Assembly (NCBI RefSeq): GCF_964340395.1
Contig: NC_135566.1
Coordinates: forward strand, 12,148,001 to 12,212,000
Source: Glandiceps talaboti
Lineage: Eukaryota > Hemichordata > Enteropneusta > Spengelidae
Direction of reading: 5' to 3'
DNA: 64,000 nt
In this document: positions 37,416 to 50,399 of the stretch, one piece after another
How positions within the stretch are numbered: position 1 is the stretch's first letter
How the letters are laid out: every line of letters begins with the position of its first letter
Made by a program: the position numbers and the translations under genes
Notes under the pieces: generated by a model
Seen by the model: the letters and a program-made list of their open reading frames with translations, nothing else
Database searches by the model: none
Told to the model about the DNA's origin: nothing

Positions 37416-40400
37416 ATAGTGAAGTCACTGTAGATGCAATGAGTAGACAGGCCAAGTTTGGTGGGGCTCAGTTTGAAATACTTTAGTTTGGGTATAGTTT
37501 TGCATACATCACCAGTTCCTCAAGTTCAGTCTGACTATGATACGCAATACAGTTTATAATAATATAAATTTACTTTATAATGAAATATAATCTCACCAAG
37601 ATGTTGAAATATCCAAGCCTTTCATTTATTGTATAGATGTGATATCTTCAGTTTTCATATGTTTTGTTTGATTGAGGACCTATTCCGTACAGTGAGATCT
37701 ACAATGGGTTCCCCAATTAGCTCATCTACAATCTATGTGGGAACTCATAGTGGAATTCCATGCACAGAATAGATCCTATACCTAGTATTATTGAGGTATT
37801 TTAATATCAAGATAAATATTTTCACTTTAATATCAATTGTACATGTTCACATATTATGTTATTGAGGGAAGGGAACGTTTTGTCATTAAAGGCTGTGTGT
37901 GTAGCAAACCTCAAATTTTGCCAAGCCATATTGTTCAGTTCAGTTCAACATGGTTGAACCATTTGCAGGCTGTATTCCTCAAACTGTTGCTTTGACTGCC
38001 GAGTTACGTTAATAGCCATGTTTACATTTGTAAAGGTAGGACATCCTGCCACAGGTTGGATATGTTTATATTTATTTGAAGGATTTTGAACTTTGGAAAT
38101 AAACAAAGTTCACATCTACAGCAAATTCAGGAGTCCTAAATATCTCTCTTAGGTGCTGCACTTCTGCAGAGGTGTAGAGCACTGTAATCTGCATGAGTGT
38201 CTACACAGCCTCTAAACTGGGCCAAGTCTTATGTACACCTACGATAGGAATTGAGGGACTAATTTTGGTAGTGTGAACACAGCTAGAGATGTCTCAAAGC
38301 TTAAGTCAACGTTTTGTGTGTCTAGCTGCATAGATGGGTTAGATGAAAGCACATAATCTTGTCACCAAGTACATATAGCTAGTAATACGTGAAAGGTGTC
38401 TGTCCCTATTGAAGTGCATATCATTTCCTTCAGTGTTCCTATAATTTGCATTTATATTTCCTATTGTCCTACATTTTCTATGACTTCTATTTCTTTGACT
38501 GTAGTATGAAATGCTGTTGATTAACACTTCAGTATTGAAGGTTTTGATTTGAACCAACATGGCTAAAGACAGCCGTGGGACTTGACAAAAAAGTATAATA
38601 TCTTGTAATATCTTGGTATTTGTTCTTGATTTCAATTTCATATGTGAATGTATTAAAATGCTAATACCGGTAATTGAAGCAATGTTACTTCTTCATTTTA
38701 CACCTGACAAAACTACTGACAATTATATACATGGTTCATACATTGTGGCTTGTGTAACATCATTAAATTTCCAGTCCAGTCCAGGAATTTCAAAAGTACT
38801 CTGTGGAAGTCCAGGAATTTCAAATCATTCCTTGGAAGTTTAGGATTTTCCCATTCCTTGGATATGTAGGAGTTTCAAAGCATTTCTTTAAAGTTCTTGA
38901 GGTCTTGAAAACTATGGGAAGTTTCCAGAAAATGAAAGTTATTATCAGATCACCCATAAAGTGATGAACAATTTAAATAGTAGTTTGTTAGTGAGATGTA
39001 CATTTTATTTGAAAAATACAGCTGGAGAATGACAGTAATTGACTGAAAAAGTCCTTGAAAGTATAACTGGACAGGGCTGGAAAATTTAAGTGATTAAGTA
39101 TGAATCCTGCACGTAATTTTTTAAATTTATATTTATTTGAGATCATAATTTTATCCAAAGAAATTATGTTGTTGAAGCATTTATACTCATTTGATAGTCT
39201 TTTCATAGAAACTATACATAATGGAGAGGTTTTAAAGATATTAAGTAACTTTTCACATAAATACCAAATGAAATTTGTCAATTCTTGGTTCTGAGTTGTT
39301 CCTTTTGTAGTAGGGTACGTAGAACTCTTCAAGAAATACAGTAAGGAGAATGTCCTTGTTGTCTTCACTTTAGAAATGTCCTGCTTAATAGCGAGATTCT
39401 GCTTATTGACTTGTTTGAGGCCACTATAGTAATAAGTGATATGAGGCAAAGTAGAGTTTACTGTCAATTTTCATCTCAATATGTTGAAGTTGCGTGCAGC
39501 ATATGCAGGATTTCTCATGGGATCAACCCACAACGTCACGTTATGTCGCATGAATATAACAAAATTAAAAGATACCAATTTGGATGAACTTAGGATAAAT
39601 CTTGTAAATGCTGTACATTCAACAACCAATAAGTATGAACCTTGTAAACACTTCATATCAACAACCGATCATTTTGAAGCTTTCAAATGCTTCAAAGTTA
39701 ACCAATCAGGCCGAATTTTTGTAGGTGCTTTTCATTTCACACTCAAAATGCAGAACATTGGTAGAAAGTACGATGGTATTTATTATTCCCTCTCTTGATT
39801 TGCATGTGGTTGTCTTCCTAAAATGCAGAGCCTTGGTGATAAAAGCTTGTATTTCATCCAATCCATTAGAAATGAACTGCCAGCAGTCATATAATGTCAT
39901 ATAATATATGTATTTCACGAAATCTCTCCAGTGTGAAACTTTTTTGTGGATGTACAGTATTCTCTCTGCACTTGCACTTGATTGAGCCAAATATCACCAC
40001 TATTGTACAGCACTTTCCTTGTTTTTGTCATTTTCATTGACATTTATCAGTTGTCTTTCTTCCAAGTGTCTTTGTATTGTTACTGTAATAATTAAAAAAA
40101 AGGAAAGGAATACAGCATTTGATAAATCAATGTACATTAACTGTGTCTCAAGTCTATTTGTCTTAAACTTGATGGTAATGGTTGATCAGGAGTGATTGAG
40201 ATCCAAGTGATTAGAATTTGAATGTGTGTAAGGTATGTAACTTGGAGATGTGTACTACCATGTACAAAGGTTATATGGGATGTACCATTGTTTCAACCAT
40301 GGTCTCAATTCCAGTTAACAGAACACTTTGGTCTCCATTAACAGCATAGCTTTAATGCAATGAAATTGTCCTCAAATTTGTTAACCATCAATTAAACTGT

Positions 40401-41241
40401 TTGAAATCTTGTTAACTATCACAATGAAAATGTCTGCAATCTTGTAAACTATCAAAAAGGCACTGTCCTTGAACTTGTAATGGTGTGGTATTGGAGTCCT
40501 CTCTATGAACAGGAACTATGCATCGTGGTAAATCACACCTCTTTTACGCCATCATCCAAGACACACCATTATATTGTTATTTCTCAGTGTCGCGGAAGAA
40601 ACAACAGCTCTGGATTGTGAGAATGGAAATCGGTAAAAATTGCATAATCATGGAAGGGAACATAGATTTGATCTTTTGCCATCCTAAAGGAAAGCTCCTA
40701 GCTTCCCCATAGCTTTCATGCTCACCCTCCCTGTAATATTGGCTAATGGCAATGACTATTGAACTGAAACGATTATTCTGGAATAAGGACATAATTTACA
40801 TGAATGTATTTAACTAAGTAATCCTTACTGGCCAATTATATTTATGTATTTATATTGTGATTATATTATTTCATATTAGTTTGTCTATTCATAGATGTAA
40901 AAACTGCATTTTTATACTGTTTTTTAATCAAAAGAAAAACAGTTGCTATTTAAGTTTTTAACATAACATTCAGAAGTTTTGTGATGAAGTGTTGACAAAC
41001 ATAGAGGGATGCATGTATCTCTGGCAATCATCTTAAGTCCATAAATAGTTTGTCAGAAATATTTCATCTTTTTAAAAGCATTTCCATTTTTATAACGAGA
41101 CAACATTTATGGCAATCTCTCATATTATGACAAGTATTACATGTAAAAACAAATGGTGTTTATTCTTACTTCATATGACTGTGAGGGCGCTAGTTAGGAG
41201 AAAAGAAGATACGAACAAACAAACTACTTCCGTATTTCCGT
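37416..41241. other. Intergenic, no gene recognised
   Basis: Between EIF4ENIF1 and DRG1. A short imperfect repeat of CCAGGAATTTCAAA is at 38770-38880. An ATG-started frame of 105 codons at 39481-39798 has no recognisable domain and is not supported. The last 80 bp probably contain the DRG1 promoter. Confidence 0.45.
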
Positions 41242-41250
41242 CACCTGTGT
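41170..41250 (+). promoter_or_regulatory. DRG1: Likely DRG1 core promoter
   Basis: Taking out the MITE at 41251-41826 places this sequence directly before the DRG1 leader. It contains an inverted ETS-type site ACTTCCG at 41226-41232 and a GAGGGCGC box near 41183. Transcription start is inferred. Confidence 0.4.
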
Positions 41251-41826
41251 ACGAGTATAAAGTTGGCGTCAGATTCAGATTCAGATTCAGCTAGCGTCAT
41301 ATTGAGCGTCAGATTCAGCGTCAGATAGCCTCAGATCCGAAGACACCCGACGGACTCAATCAAAACTGAAATAATACCGTTGAGACTACAGGGAAAGATT
41401 CCACTTCACAGCCTTTTGATGGAAGATGGAATGTCTCTGCTTGCACAATTTTTAAATTTTAAATTCAAATTTTAAAAAATGACAACATATTACATACGTA
41501 AACTTAACTTTTACCAGACCATGTACATTATTGGCAAAACGTATCAACCAACGAACATACAGTGGCTGAACTTGGGGCTATCAATGTCTCGGTTGCAAGT
41601 ATTTCAACTCTATTTCACATATTTTTCCCAAATAAAAATTGTGCAAGCAGAGACATTCCAACTTCCATCAAAAGGCTGTGAAGCGGAATCTTTCCCTGTA
41701 GTCTCAACAGTATTATTTCAGGTTTGATTGAGTCCGTCGGGTGTCTTCGGATCTGACGCTGAATCTGACGCTCAATATGACGCTAGCAGAATCTGAATCT
41801 GAATCTGACACCAACTTTATACTCGT
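41251..41826. mobile_element. MULE-type MITE with ~200-bp inverted repeats in the DRG1 leader
   Basis: The left arm (41251 to about 41454) and right arm (about 41634-41826) are inverse copies with only scattered differences, starting ACGAGTATAAAGTTGG, then repeats of TCAGAT, then CCGAAGACACCCGACGGACT, then GGGAAAGATTCC. The perfect 9-bp direct repeat CACCTGTGT flanks it (41242-41250 and 41827-41835). The arms can fold into a hairpin of about 190-200 bp. It ends 43 bp before the DRG1 ATG (41870). High arm identity points to a recent insertion. No reading frame. Confidence 0.92.
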
Positions 41827-41869
41827 CACCTGTGTAATCCCCGCGAAAGTTGCAGATTCCTGCCTAAAA

Positions 41870-44800
41870 ATGGGTATTTTAGAGAGGATAGCAGAAATCG
41901 AGGCTGAAGTAAGTAGTAGGTTAATGAATCCCGGGTTAAGATGTAAGCGTTGTCTTTTTGTAATGTTGTAATCGAGAACCATACGTTGTCAGATTGACAA
42001 CACACGTGTGGTGTGGTACAATGTATCGAAAAACACATTCACAATAATACATACTGTACCATACATTCTCATCTGTGTTGGTATCAACGACATAATATGA
42101 TAATTTCAATCAACACATTTTAGGAATATTGGAACGAACTGAATACTTAACTTGTCGATAAATTATGATGTTTTCCTCCGCCCCTTTCCTAAAAAAAAAT
42201 ATGTGAAATATTTCTGTTCCGGGAGATCATATAGCGCCCGCTATGGTTTTCATATTCATAGAAGTTTCTTGAACACTTTGTTAATTATATTTAATATGGT
42301 GGTTGTGTAGTTTTTCCTTGTTTTATATCGTATTCTTTTATATTTGGTGTATATAATACATACGTTGATTTCATGTTTTTTCAAAATAAAGTTTTCAGTT
42401 TTCAACACTCCAAGTGAGTAAACTATTAGATTCTCGTTCAAGAATAAATGCCAGACTTAAATCTGGTACCAATTTCTTACTTTTCCACTAAATTTTTGAT
42501 TTGTGATCCTACTTTTGCAGATGGCCCGTACACAGAGAAATAAAGCAACAATGGGTCACTTGGGTCTCTTAAAAGCAAGGTTAGCTAAACTCAGACGAGA
42601 GTTAATCACTCCAAAGGGAGGTGGTGGTGGTACTGGTGAAGGTAAGGTATCTCATTTACATACTCATGAATATTCAAATAGATTTACAAAGGTTATGTGA
42701 GGTCAAGTATGTAACACAGTGAGGCTGTTGTGTACTGTATTGGTATTGTTTGCCAATTCAATCATTCTTGCAGCACAAAGCAAAATGAACAAAATGATCT
42801 TGACCTTCCCAAATGCAAAAATAGTTTTGGACAATTCAGCACAAAATTGGAATAAAGTGTTATTATTTTTCAAAAATGTCGGTTTGAAGAAGTCACTAGT
42901 TTAGAATTCAAATTATATGAAGTGTAGAGTTTAACGAGTGACATGTTTTGCTTCAGTAGTTTTTTAGTTTAATTACTTGACTATCGCTATGACGACAAGG
43001 ATTCAAAGATTTAGTTTACATGCCTCAAGTCATACTTATAACATGTATTGGTGTGTTATTTGACAGGTTTTGATGTGGCAAAAACAGGAGATGCCAGGAT
43101 AGGCTTTGTTGGTAAGTTTACTTACATATAACGTCTCACAGCAAGTAATAAAGATGTATGTAACTGTAACTAAGAACTTATTGTAGTAACGGTCATGATG
43201 GGTTGAAAATTACTTGAAACAATGTCAGTGAACTGTAGATAAACAACCTTGCAGTGAACTTGACATGTAAAGAATCAATGTATGATTATACGTTGGTGAA
43301 AAACTACCCCCAAAAACATGTGAATTGACATGATTTATTAAAACTGATGTTACTCAGACCTAATTACTTGGCAAAGCTCGAGTGGAACCCAAGATCTAGG
43401 AAGAGTGACACTTGATATCAGTGTTCATTTAATATAATTTATTTACAAAGCCGTTTAAGTGTTATATATCAGCTGCGTGGAGCAGAGGTAAAAATGTTCT
43501 CTCTCTACAAAGATGAGGACTAAAACTGACTAACATAAAAGACATGCCTCTTTAGAATTAATTTATAAAATTTTATGTAACAAGGAAATCACTCCCTATT
43601 TTATTTATCAAACTAATCTAAGTTTGGTTGATGTTTTGACTTAAAATCTGTGTTGATGTTTGGTTATCAGGATTTCCATCTGTTGGTAAATCTACACTTC
43701 TAAGTAATCTGGCTGGTGTCTATTCAGAGGTAGCTGCTTATGAGTTTACAACGTTAACCACTGTACCTGGTGTTATCAGGTATAAAGGGGCAAAAATTCA
43801 AGTAAGTTTGGATTTATGAAAAGATCAAACTCAATGATTTTATGTGTTTCTACCAAATAGAGAAATAGTTCTGTAAAGACGGTAATGATGTATTTGAAGA
43901 TTGTCTCAAAACTAAACTCCTATGGTGTGCTCTAGCCATTCCGCACTATTGAAGAGAACATTGCTCTGAAAATCGGCGCTATAGAAAGTTAATTGATTGA
44001 CTGACCAACCGATCGACTGTGTTTTGAAGTGAAATACACATAACACAAGAATTAATTTTCATATACATTGTTAACATTTTTCAAGAAATTTGGACTGCAA
44101 ACCTTGGGCCTGGAGAGAACCCTAAAAATAAGATGAAAACTGGGTAGAAGTCATGCTTATTAAATAACGGTAGCAATGTGTATATATCATATAATCAATT
44201 TCCAGAAAGTAGAAAGAACCAGACACCTTTGCAATGTATACTTTAATTTAATGACATTCTGTCCACATACTTAAAATAACTATTTTATATTAATAATTAT
44301 GTTTGATACCAATTTTCATATTTTTTTGAATTTCAGTTATTAGATCTTCCAGGTATTATAGAGGGCGCTAAAGATGGTAAAGGAAGAGGAAGACAAGTTA
44401 TTGCAGGTGATACAATAGATATAGTCATAGGGGGTCTTGTGTACTACTAACGCATTCATGACATAGGGGGTCTTGAGTATTGCTTAACCATACACATACT
44501 AGTTTGCCATTGCTTCACATAGCTGCTTCTTATAATGATAGCAGGATAGGTGAAGTTTATATTGCCCAGTAACTTGTGATTTTTGACAGATAGTATTATT
44601 TTATGAAACTGATTATTACCAAAATATTTACTTTGCATGTACTGTAATAAAGTATTACCGGGATACAGCACTGATTTATGGTCAGTTATACATGCTATTT
44701 GTGTACTATGAAAGCAGTCACTCTCATTGTTAATTAGAGTCATTATTCTGTATTTCTTTCAGTTGCCAGAACTTGTAGTTTAATTCTGATTGTACTAGAT

Positions 44801-47382
44801 GTACTCAAACCTTTGCAACATAAAAGAATTATAGAAAAAGAACTTGAAGGTTTTGGTATAAGGTGAGAATATATATCTCAGGTTTATTTACTACTGGTAC
44901 TAAGGAGATTATGAGATCAGTTGGTTTGTACATGATGATGTAGTACAGTAATGTAGAGTCTATGGCACTATTTCAGCCTGAGAATCGTACAAAGATATTT
45001 GTTTGTGTTTAAATGACCATTCCATTCAATAACAAGTGTCACCTTATGTTCTACTAGAGGATAACTTGCCACTTTTTGATATGATTTTGAAATGATAAAT
45101 ATGACCACTGGTAATCCAGCCTTCCGTTTACTAAGATAGATGTAAACTAAATCTATTTGTTCTTCAATGTAGTAGATTACACAAGTGGGTGATAGCGGTT
45201 CCTCTGCTGTTGTGCGACTGTAATCACCCTGTGATTAAGCTATTGGTAATATTGGAAGTCTCTAAACAGTACACTCCAAGTTCATGGAACTCTGTCAATA
45301 AAACTCTGTGATGCCTCCCTACTGAGACTATAATTAAACCAACATCCATTCAATAGCTTATCACTGTTTGTATCAACATGTTGTGAGAACAGTTTTGGTT
45401 TGTGTCTGTCTTAGTATTAAAACCGAAGGCTCAATTACCAGGGTAATATAAATATAACTTAATCTGGAATAGTGGTTCGCAAAGTGTCTTTAGTGGCCAA
45501 GATGACTGAACATTGATCAGATCAAGATATGCAGAGACACACTTCCTTTACAAGGCTTGTTAGTGACTGAATTTGTAGTATACATTATATGCCTGTCTGG
45601 TAGGATTATCACAACATGATAGAGACTTCTACATACATTGTTACCCCAATGGTAGTGTCATCACAACCCTACAAAACTGTGTCCTAAGTATTAGAGAAGA
45701 GCCCCAAATTTCAAAATTAAGTTCAATCACAGAAACTTTACTATAGGGACAGCAAATCTGAAAACAACATTGTTACTTAGAAAATAATCTTCTTGTTGTC
45801 TTTGATTGTTACAATCATTGTCAGTTATACTATCGTTTCCCTTGTGACAGAATAAATGTTAAAGTGACATATTTTCATTCTTTTTTCTCCAGGTTAAATA
45901 AAACTCCACCTAATATATCATTTAGAAAGAAAGAAAAAGGTGGTGTTAACTTGACAGCAACGTGTGCACAATCACAACTGGATCTAGACTTAGTTAAGAC
46001 TGTGTTGTCGGAATACAAAATTCACAATGCTGATATTACTCTACGATCCGATGCCACAACTGATGATTTGATTGATGTGATAGAAGGCAACAGAGCATTT
46101 ATCCCATGTATCTATGTACTCAATAAAATTGATCAGATCTCCGTCCCTGTAAGTATTGACTTTATACTTGGTGTAGAGAATCGATATGTTACCAGTTCCA
46201 AGATGCATCGCACATCGATGCAAATCCTACTTGAGAAAACGATGTTAACAAAACTCGATAAATTGCAAAAAAAAAACATATGTAGAATATTTATTGTTGT
46301 ACATACAGTTACAAACTTTTTACACATTTTTTAGCTTTTTGCAATGTATTGTGTTACAAACACAGACTTGGTCAATGTTGTTTCACTTTCATTTTTCAAG
46401 TAGGAAGCCATGATAAAATTGTTTTATAAATTAAAAATCCAAACTAAATACCCAATCCTCATCCATATGGCCACTTTAACAATGAATTCTAGAAATGTAA
46501 TTTCAAAGTGTTTTTGAAGGGAAACAGAGAATGAACATGCTATAACGTCATTTTAATTACAAGGACAATTTAAGTTGAAAGTTGAAAAAACAAGAAGTTG
46601 TTAATCTTTGTTTTATTTCCAAGGAATTGGATATAATCTACAAGATTCCACATACTGTACCTATATCAGCACATCATAAATGGAACTTTGATGATTTACT
46701 AGAGAAGATATGGGAATACCTTGACCTTGTTAGAATGTAAGTTATTCACAACAATAACACTTATAGAACCTCCCGTCTAGTCTAAGTTTCATAGCATTTG
46801 AAATCAAACATACAATGAAACCAAGAATGCACAAATTGGTTGCTGTCCCCATAAGAATAATAATACTTAACTAGAATCCCTCATTCAATTTCCTATTGTC
46901 GGTCAAATTACATGTACTACTATGGAAAACAAGGTATCAGCAGACTAAGATCGACACAAAGTAAAACCATTTTAGTTATTGCTTGTGACAGATTACACAA
47001 GTGAGTGATAACATTGCCTTGGTTATGTGGATATAATCACCCTGTAATAAAGATAGTGTGAACACTGAATACACACCCACATTCACACTCAAAGCAGGTC
47101 TTATTGATTGGTTGTCAGGGCAACATGGTATTCATATTGTTACATTTGTCACTGTACAGTTACACCAAACCTAAAGGTCAGTTACCAGACTACGAAGCTC
47201 CAGTCGTTTTGAAAAGTGGTCAATCCTGTGTGGAAGATTTCTGTAACAACCTTCACAAAGCCATCATGAAGGAATTCAAGTATGCCCTGGTATGGGGATC
47301 CTCAGTGAAACACAATCCACAGAAAGTTGGTAAAGAGCACTTGCTTGATGATGAAGATGTCATCCAAATTGTCAAAAAGTAA
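41870..47382 (+). CDS. DRG1: Developmentally regulated GTP-binding protein 1 (DRG1), nine exons
   Basis: OBG-class GTPase that works with its partner DFRP1/ZC3H15 on translating ribosomes (family knowledge). Exons: 41870-41908, 42521-42641, 43067-43111, 43671-43801, 44337-44406, 44763-44862, 45893-46148, 46624-46736, 47160-47382; 1098 nt, 365 residues (human 367). Near-identical to the animal family: basic helix with [21 protein letters not shown]1 GFPSVGKS at 69-76; switch region [11 protein letters not shown]3 DLPG at 115-118; G4 NKID at 246-249; G5 SAHH at 269-272; C-terminal TGS domain (about 292-365) ending VIQIVKK. All nucleotide-binding motifs are intact. ATG context is AAAAATGG. A hairpin MITE sits just upstream. 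Next gene, HECTD4, is tail-to-tail. Confidence 0.97.
43925..44012 (+). repeat. Possible SINE 3' end in DRG1 intron 4
   Basis: TCGGCGCTATAGAAAGTTAA followed by TTGATTGACTGA resembles the GCGCTATAAA-plus-tetranucleotide tail of many invertebrate SINEs. No A or B box was found upstream. Weak call. Confidence 0.35.
45108..45442. mobile_element. MITE family with CTGGTAAT ends, copy 1
   Basis: The left end CTGGTAATCCAGCCTTCCG, then TTTACTAAGATAGA, is inversely matched at the right end (GTCTTAG, then CCGAAGGCTCAATTACCAG). The internal block has AGATTACACAAGTGGGTGAT and CTACTGAGACTATAATTAAA. The whole element is found again on the other strand at 58146-58480, and a fragment of the internal block is at 46985-47060. 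In DRG1 intron 6. Confidence 0.75.
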
Positions 47383-48464
47383 GTCTAGATTATCCAAAAT
47401 TTGGATTGAAAACACTGCAGAGTATACTATGTTGTGATGTAAGTTTGGCATTAATTCTCACGTTATTGACGTAGTGGAGCACCGCTCTAGAAAATAAAGG
47501 GTTCTTGAGAGTCATTTAATGTAGTAGTTTTTAATAACATTATGTGTGATTTGCTGAGAAAAACAATTGAAACCGTTTCCATGTTCCTTGTTCAATGTAG
47601 GTTCCTTGCATATCTGCTTCGTGGGAGTCAGCAGATATACAATATTATGTAATAACTGAACATGAATGTTCATGGTTCCTGAGTGCTTGCTACTTTCATG
47701 TAAAACTATCACTGATCAGTGCAAAGTACAAACTTAAGTTAGTTCGTCTATTTCAGTAATAAGGGATGACCTCACAATGTCACACAAGCGAACTGTGTTT
47801 GTTTATGGGGGGGGGGGGGGGGGGGCTGGAATCAATGCAATTGGTGAACTTCATTTTCACATTTCTAACCAAATTTAGGAAAAACTTTTACACCTTCAGT
47901 GATAACAGGTTCTGTATTTACTACTGCGATGTTCATAAGTTGATTAAAATTTACTTCTAATGTGATATACAGTGCTGGGTTTCCGGTTACCGGGTAGTAT
48001 TTTAATGTGTTTACCATCATGTTTTTACATTGATCATAATGGTGTGGCCGCTATAATTTTCACCATGGTTTACATCATATAAATGTGTCAATGTCACACT
48101 CGTTGATGTTCATTTAGGGACGGGATCTATGTCCTAAATTAACAAAGTTCATTTATTGAGCTTGTGAAACATTGCGTGATCATCCCTAAGTTGTGCTACA
48201 ATACCACTTTCGCTATTTTCATATTTTAGGTTGTCCTAAACAGGACGTGTTAAAAGAAATGTCATAATATCTTGTACTTTTCATCTCATTTATTACAGAA
48301 TTTAACCATACTATATTGGTCAGACAAACTTTTGAAGACCATTGGATTATTCAGAATACCACACAATAGATGCAATAGTAAATGGTTTATATCTGGATAA
48401 ATGCAGCTGAAAGAAAAAATATTCAGTTCCATCACTGATATTGTTTCTCATGGACTTGCTATAC
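47383..48464 (+). other. DRG1 3' UTR and flank, with a MITE fragment and poly-G
   Basis: The first AATAAA after the stop is near 47493. 47497-47710 is a diverged relative of the inverted-repeat element at 56565-56925 (shared TTCTTGAGAGTCATTT, TGCTGAGAAA and GGGAGTCAGCAG). A run of 19 G is at 47807-47825. No other gene seen. Confidence 0.5.
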
Positions 48465-49015
48465 ATGACAGAAATTATGAAACCTGTAACAAAATGTTGC
48501 CTGGCTGGACAAAAATCTTACCAACATTGCTACATTTTATCATCTGGTACAACACATTGCTACATTTTATCATCTGGGGCAACACATTGCTACATTTTAT
48601 CATCTGGTACAACACATTGCTACATTTTATCATCTGGTACAACACATTGCTACATTTTATCATCTGGTACAACACATTGCTACATTTTATCGTCTGGGGC
48701 AACACATTGCTGCACTTTCTCTGTGCCAATGGTGAGCTACCATTATCAGTTACATGTATAATGTAAGGCCAACATGTGAAGGTATTAAACCTAATGTTGT
48801 GGTATTCATTCTGATATTTTTGAGACAGTCAATTGACTACAATGTAACAATTGTACTTCAATGTTTGCCATGCCAGACAATATGTGGAAATGTTAATCAG
48901 CCAGATTCAACTCCTCTGAAATCTTTGTCTGGCCAGATGATAAAATGTAGCAATTCTGGTAAGATTTTTGTCAAGGCAGATGACGTTTTGTTTCAGGGTT
49001 CGTGGTTTTCACTCT
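48465..49015. mobile_element. Foldback-like element, copy B
   Basis: The left arm has six to seven near-perfect 30-bp tandem units of ACATTGCTACATTTTATCAT plus CTGGTACAAC (48525-48715), preceded by AACAAAATGTTGCCTGGC. The right arm (about 48920-49010) has one inverse unit, CCAGATGATAAAATGTAGCA, and the inverse outer end. The two arms differ greatly in unit number, and the left units are almost identical, which suggests recent expansion after insertion. Related to copy A at 1750-2510. Confidence 0.75.
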
Positions 49016-49279
49016 AGCACATGAATTATGGTATTGTTGAACATCAACACATACTTTAGATCACATTAATTTTACCTCCTATATTTTGTTTTGTTCTTTT
49101 CTGTTTTGATTGTGATATCGCAGGAATAAACTATCAATCTATGAATTGAGAATGATAAGAACCAAGACATGTTGTTCTGTACAAATAGTTTGAATGAGAT
49201 TCCACTTTTGATGTGTATTCCAGTGTTCATGTTTATGAATGATCTCTAGTTGCAAAAAGGCAAGACCACCTGTTGATGT

Positions 49280-49475
49280 GTGTATATGTATGTGTGTGTG
49301 TGTGTGTATGTATATGTGTATGTATGTATGTATGTATGTGTGTGTGTGTATGTATGTATGTATGTATGTATGTATGTATGTATGTATGTATGTGTGTGTG
49401 TATGTGTGTGTATGTATGTATGTATGTATGTATGTATGTATCATGGTATGTGTGTATGTATGTTTTGTGTGTGTT

Positions 49476-49510
<35 letters not shown>
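49280..49510. repeat. TG / TATG microsatellite
   Basis: Interleaved (TG)n and (TATG)n blocks. They create spurious open frames on both strands (Cys-Val-Tyr-Met or His-Thr-Tyr-Ile repeats). Confidence 0.95.
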
Positions 49511-50399
49511 AGTGCAAAAGTTACAAGGAGTACACTCCTGATGTTTGAAATGAATATTCCTTTACAAAGGATAAATGCAAGTAGCAAACCTGACTCACAA
49601 TCTCTACTGACATAGTACGATCCTCCACAATTCTGATAAACGGTACAGTGAGTGAAGTCATGTTAATTTTAAACATGACTTCAGAAAATAGGGTAGGTTG
49701 ATGGGTCGGAATTTTATTATATTTTAAATTTAAAAATAAATAAATAGATAAACTGCTTCGACCCCCAACATGCGAATAAGATACTCGTCAATCACAATAC
49801 TTCCATGAGAGTTTGATGAGGTGTAAAAGAAGTAAATGAAGACAATTATACATGTAAGGTAAGTAGACGAACACAGATGAGGTAAATGCAGGAAGGTAAC
49901 ACGGAAACAGAAGTAAATTGTGAAGAAAAAAATATCCCTAAGATTTAAATTAAAAGTGACTGTCCTACTTTGATATGAAATGGTTTCCCTGCAATGTGGT
50001 GCTTTCCTTCAATGTATAATAGCAACGTACGCTTGATTGAATAAATATATTGTGTTTATTAAGAAAAAGCGACGATTTGTACTTATTCAAGTTATTGGTT
50101 TTCCACGGAGGATTATTTCTCCCGAAATATGGTGTCCCTCTTTCGGAATTTCTAACAACATTGTGTAAATGAATTTCTTTTAAATCGCTCTCTTTGTCGT
50201 TACCCCCTTTGTGTCCGGTCATTCACTTATCAATGTGATATTACCAATATCCCAAGAATGTACGAAAATAAACGAAGTTGAGTTATCGAACTGTTCCGTT
50301 ATTATTTCAATGTATCTGATAGTTTTACCGATATATTTATTAATGTTCAAAAATCGCCTCTAAATTTTCTGTTTTGGATTAAAAACTAGTCTTCTAAAA
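49511..50399. other. Intergenic, nothing recognised
   Basis: No splice-supported exon, RNA gene or clear repeat structure. Confidence 0.45.

Noticed and set aside
39481-39798. 105-codon ATG frame between EIF4ENIF1 and DRG1
   Set aside because: No recognisable domain, no splice context and a composition like the surrounding AT-rich DNA. It could be revisited if transcripts exist.
45864-46334. Stand-alone 156-codon GTPase fragment
   Set aside because: It is DRG1 exon 7 read into its introns; true boundaries are 45893-46148.
48401-48766. 121-codon repeat frame
   Set aside because: It reads through the 30-bp tandem units of the foldback-like element (a multiple of 3), not a gene.
49139-49615. 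Several His-Thr-Tyr-Ile and Cys-Val-Tyr-Met frames
   Set aside because: Translations of the TG/TATG microsatellite on both strands.
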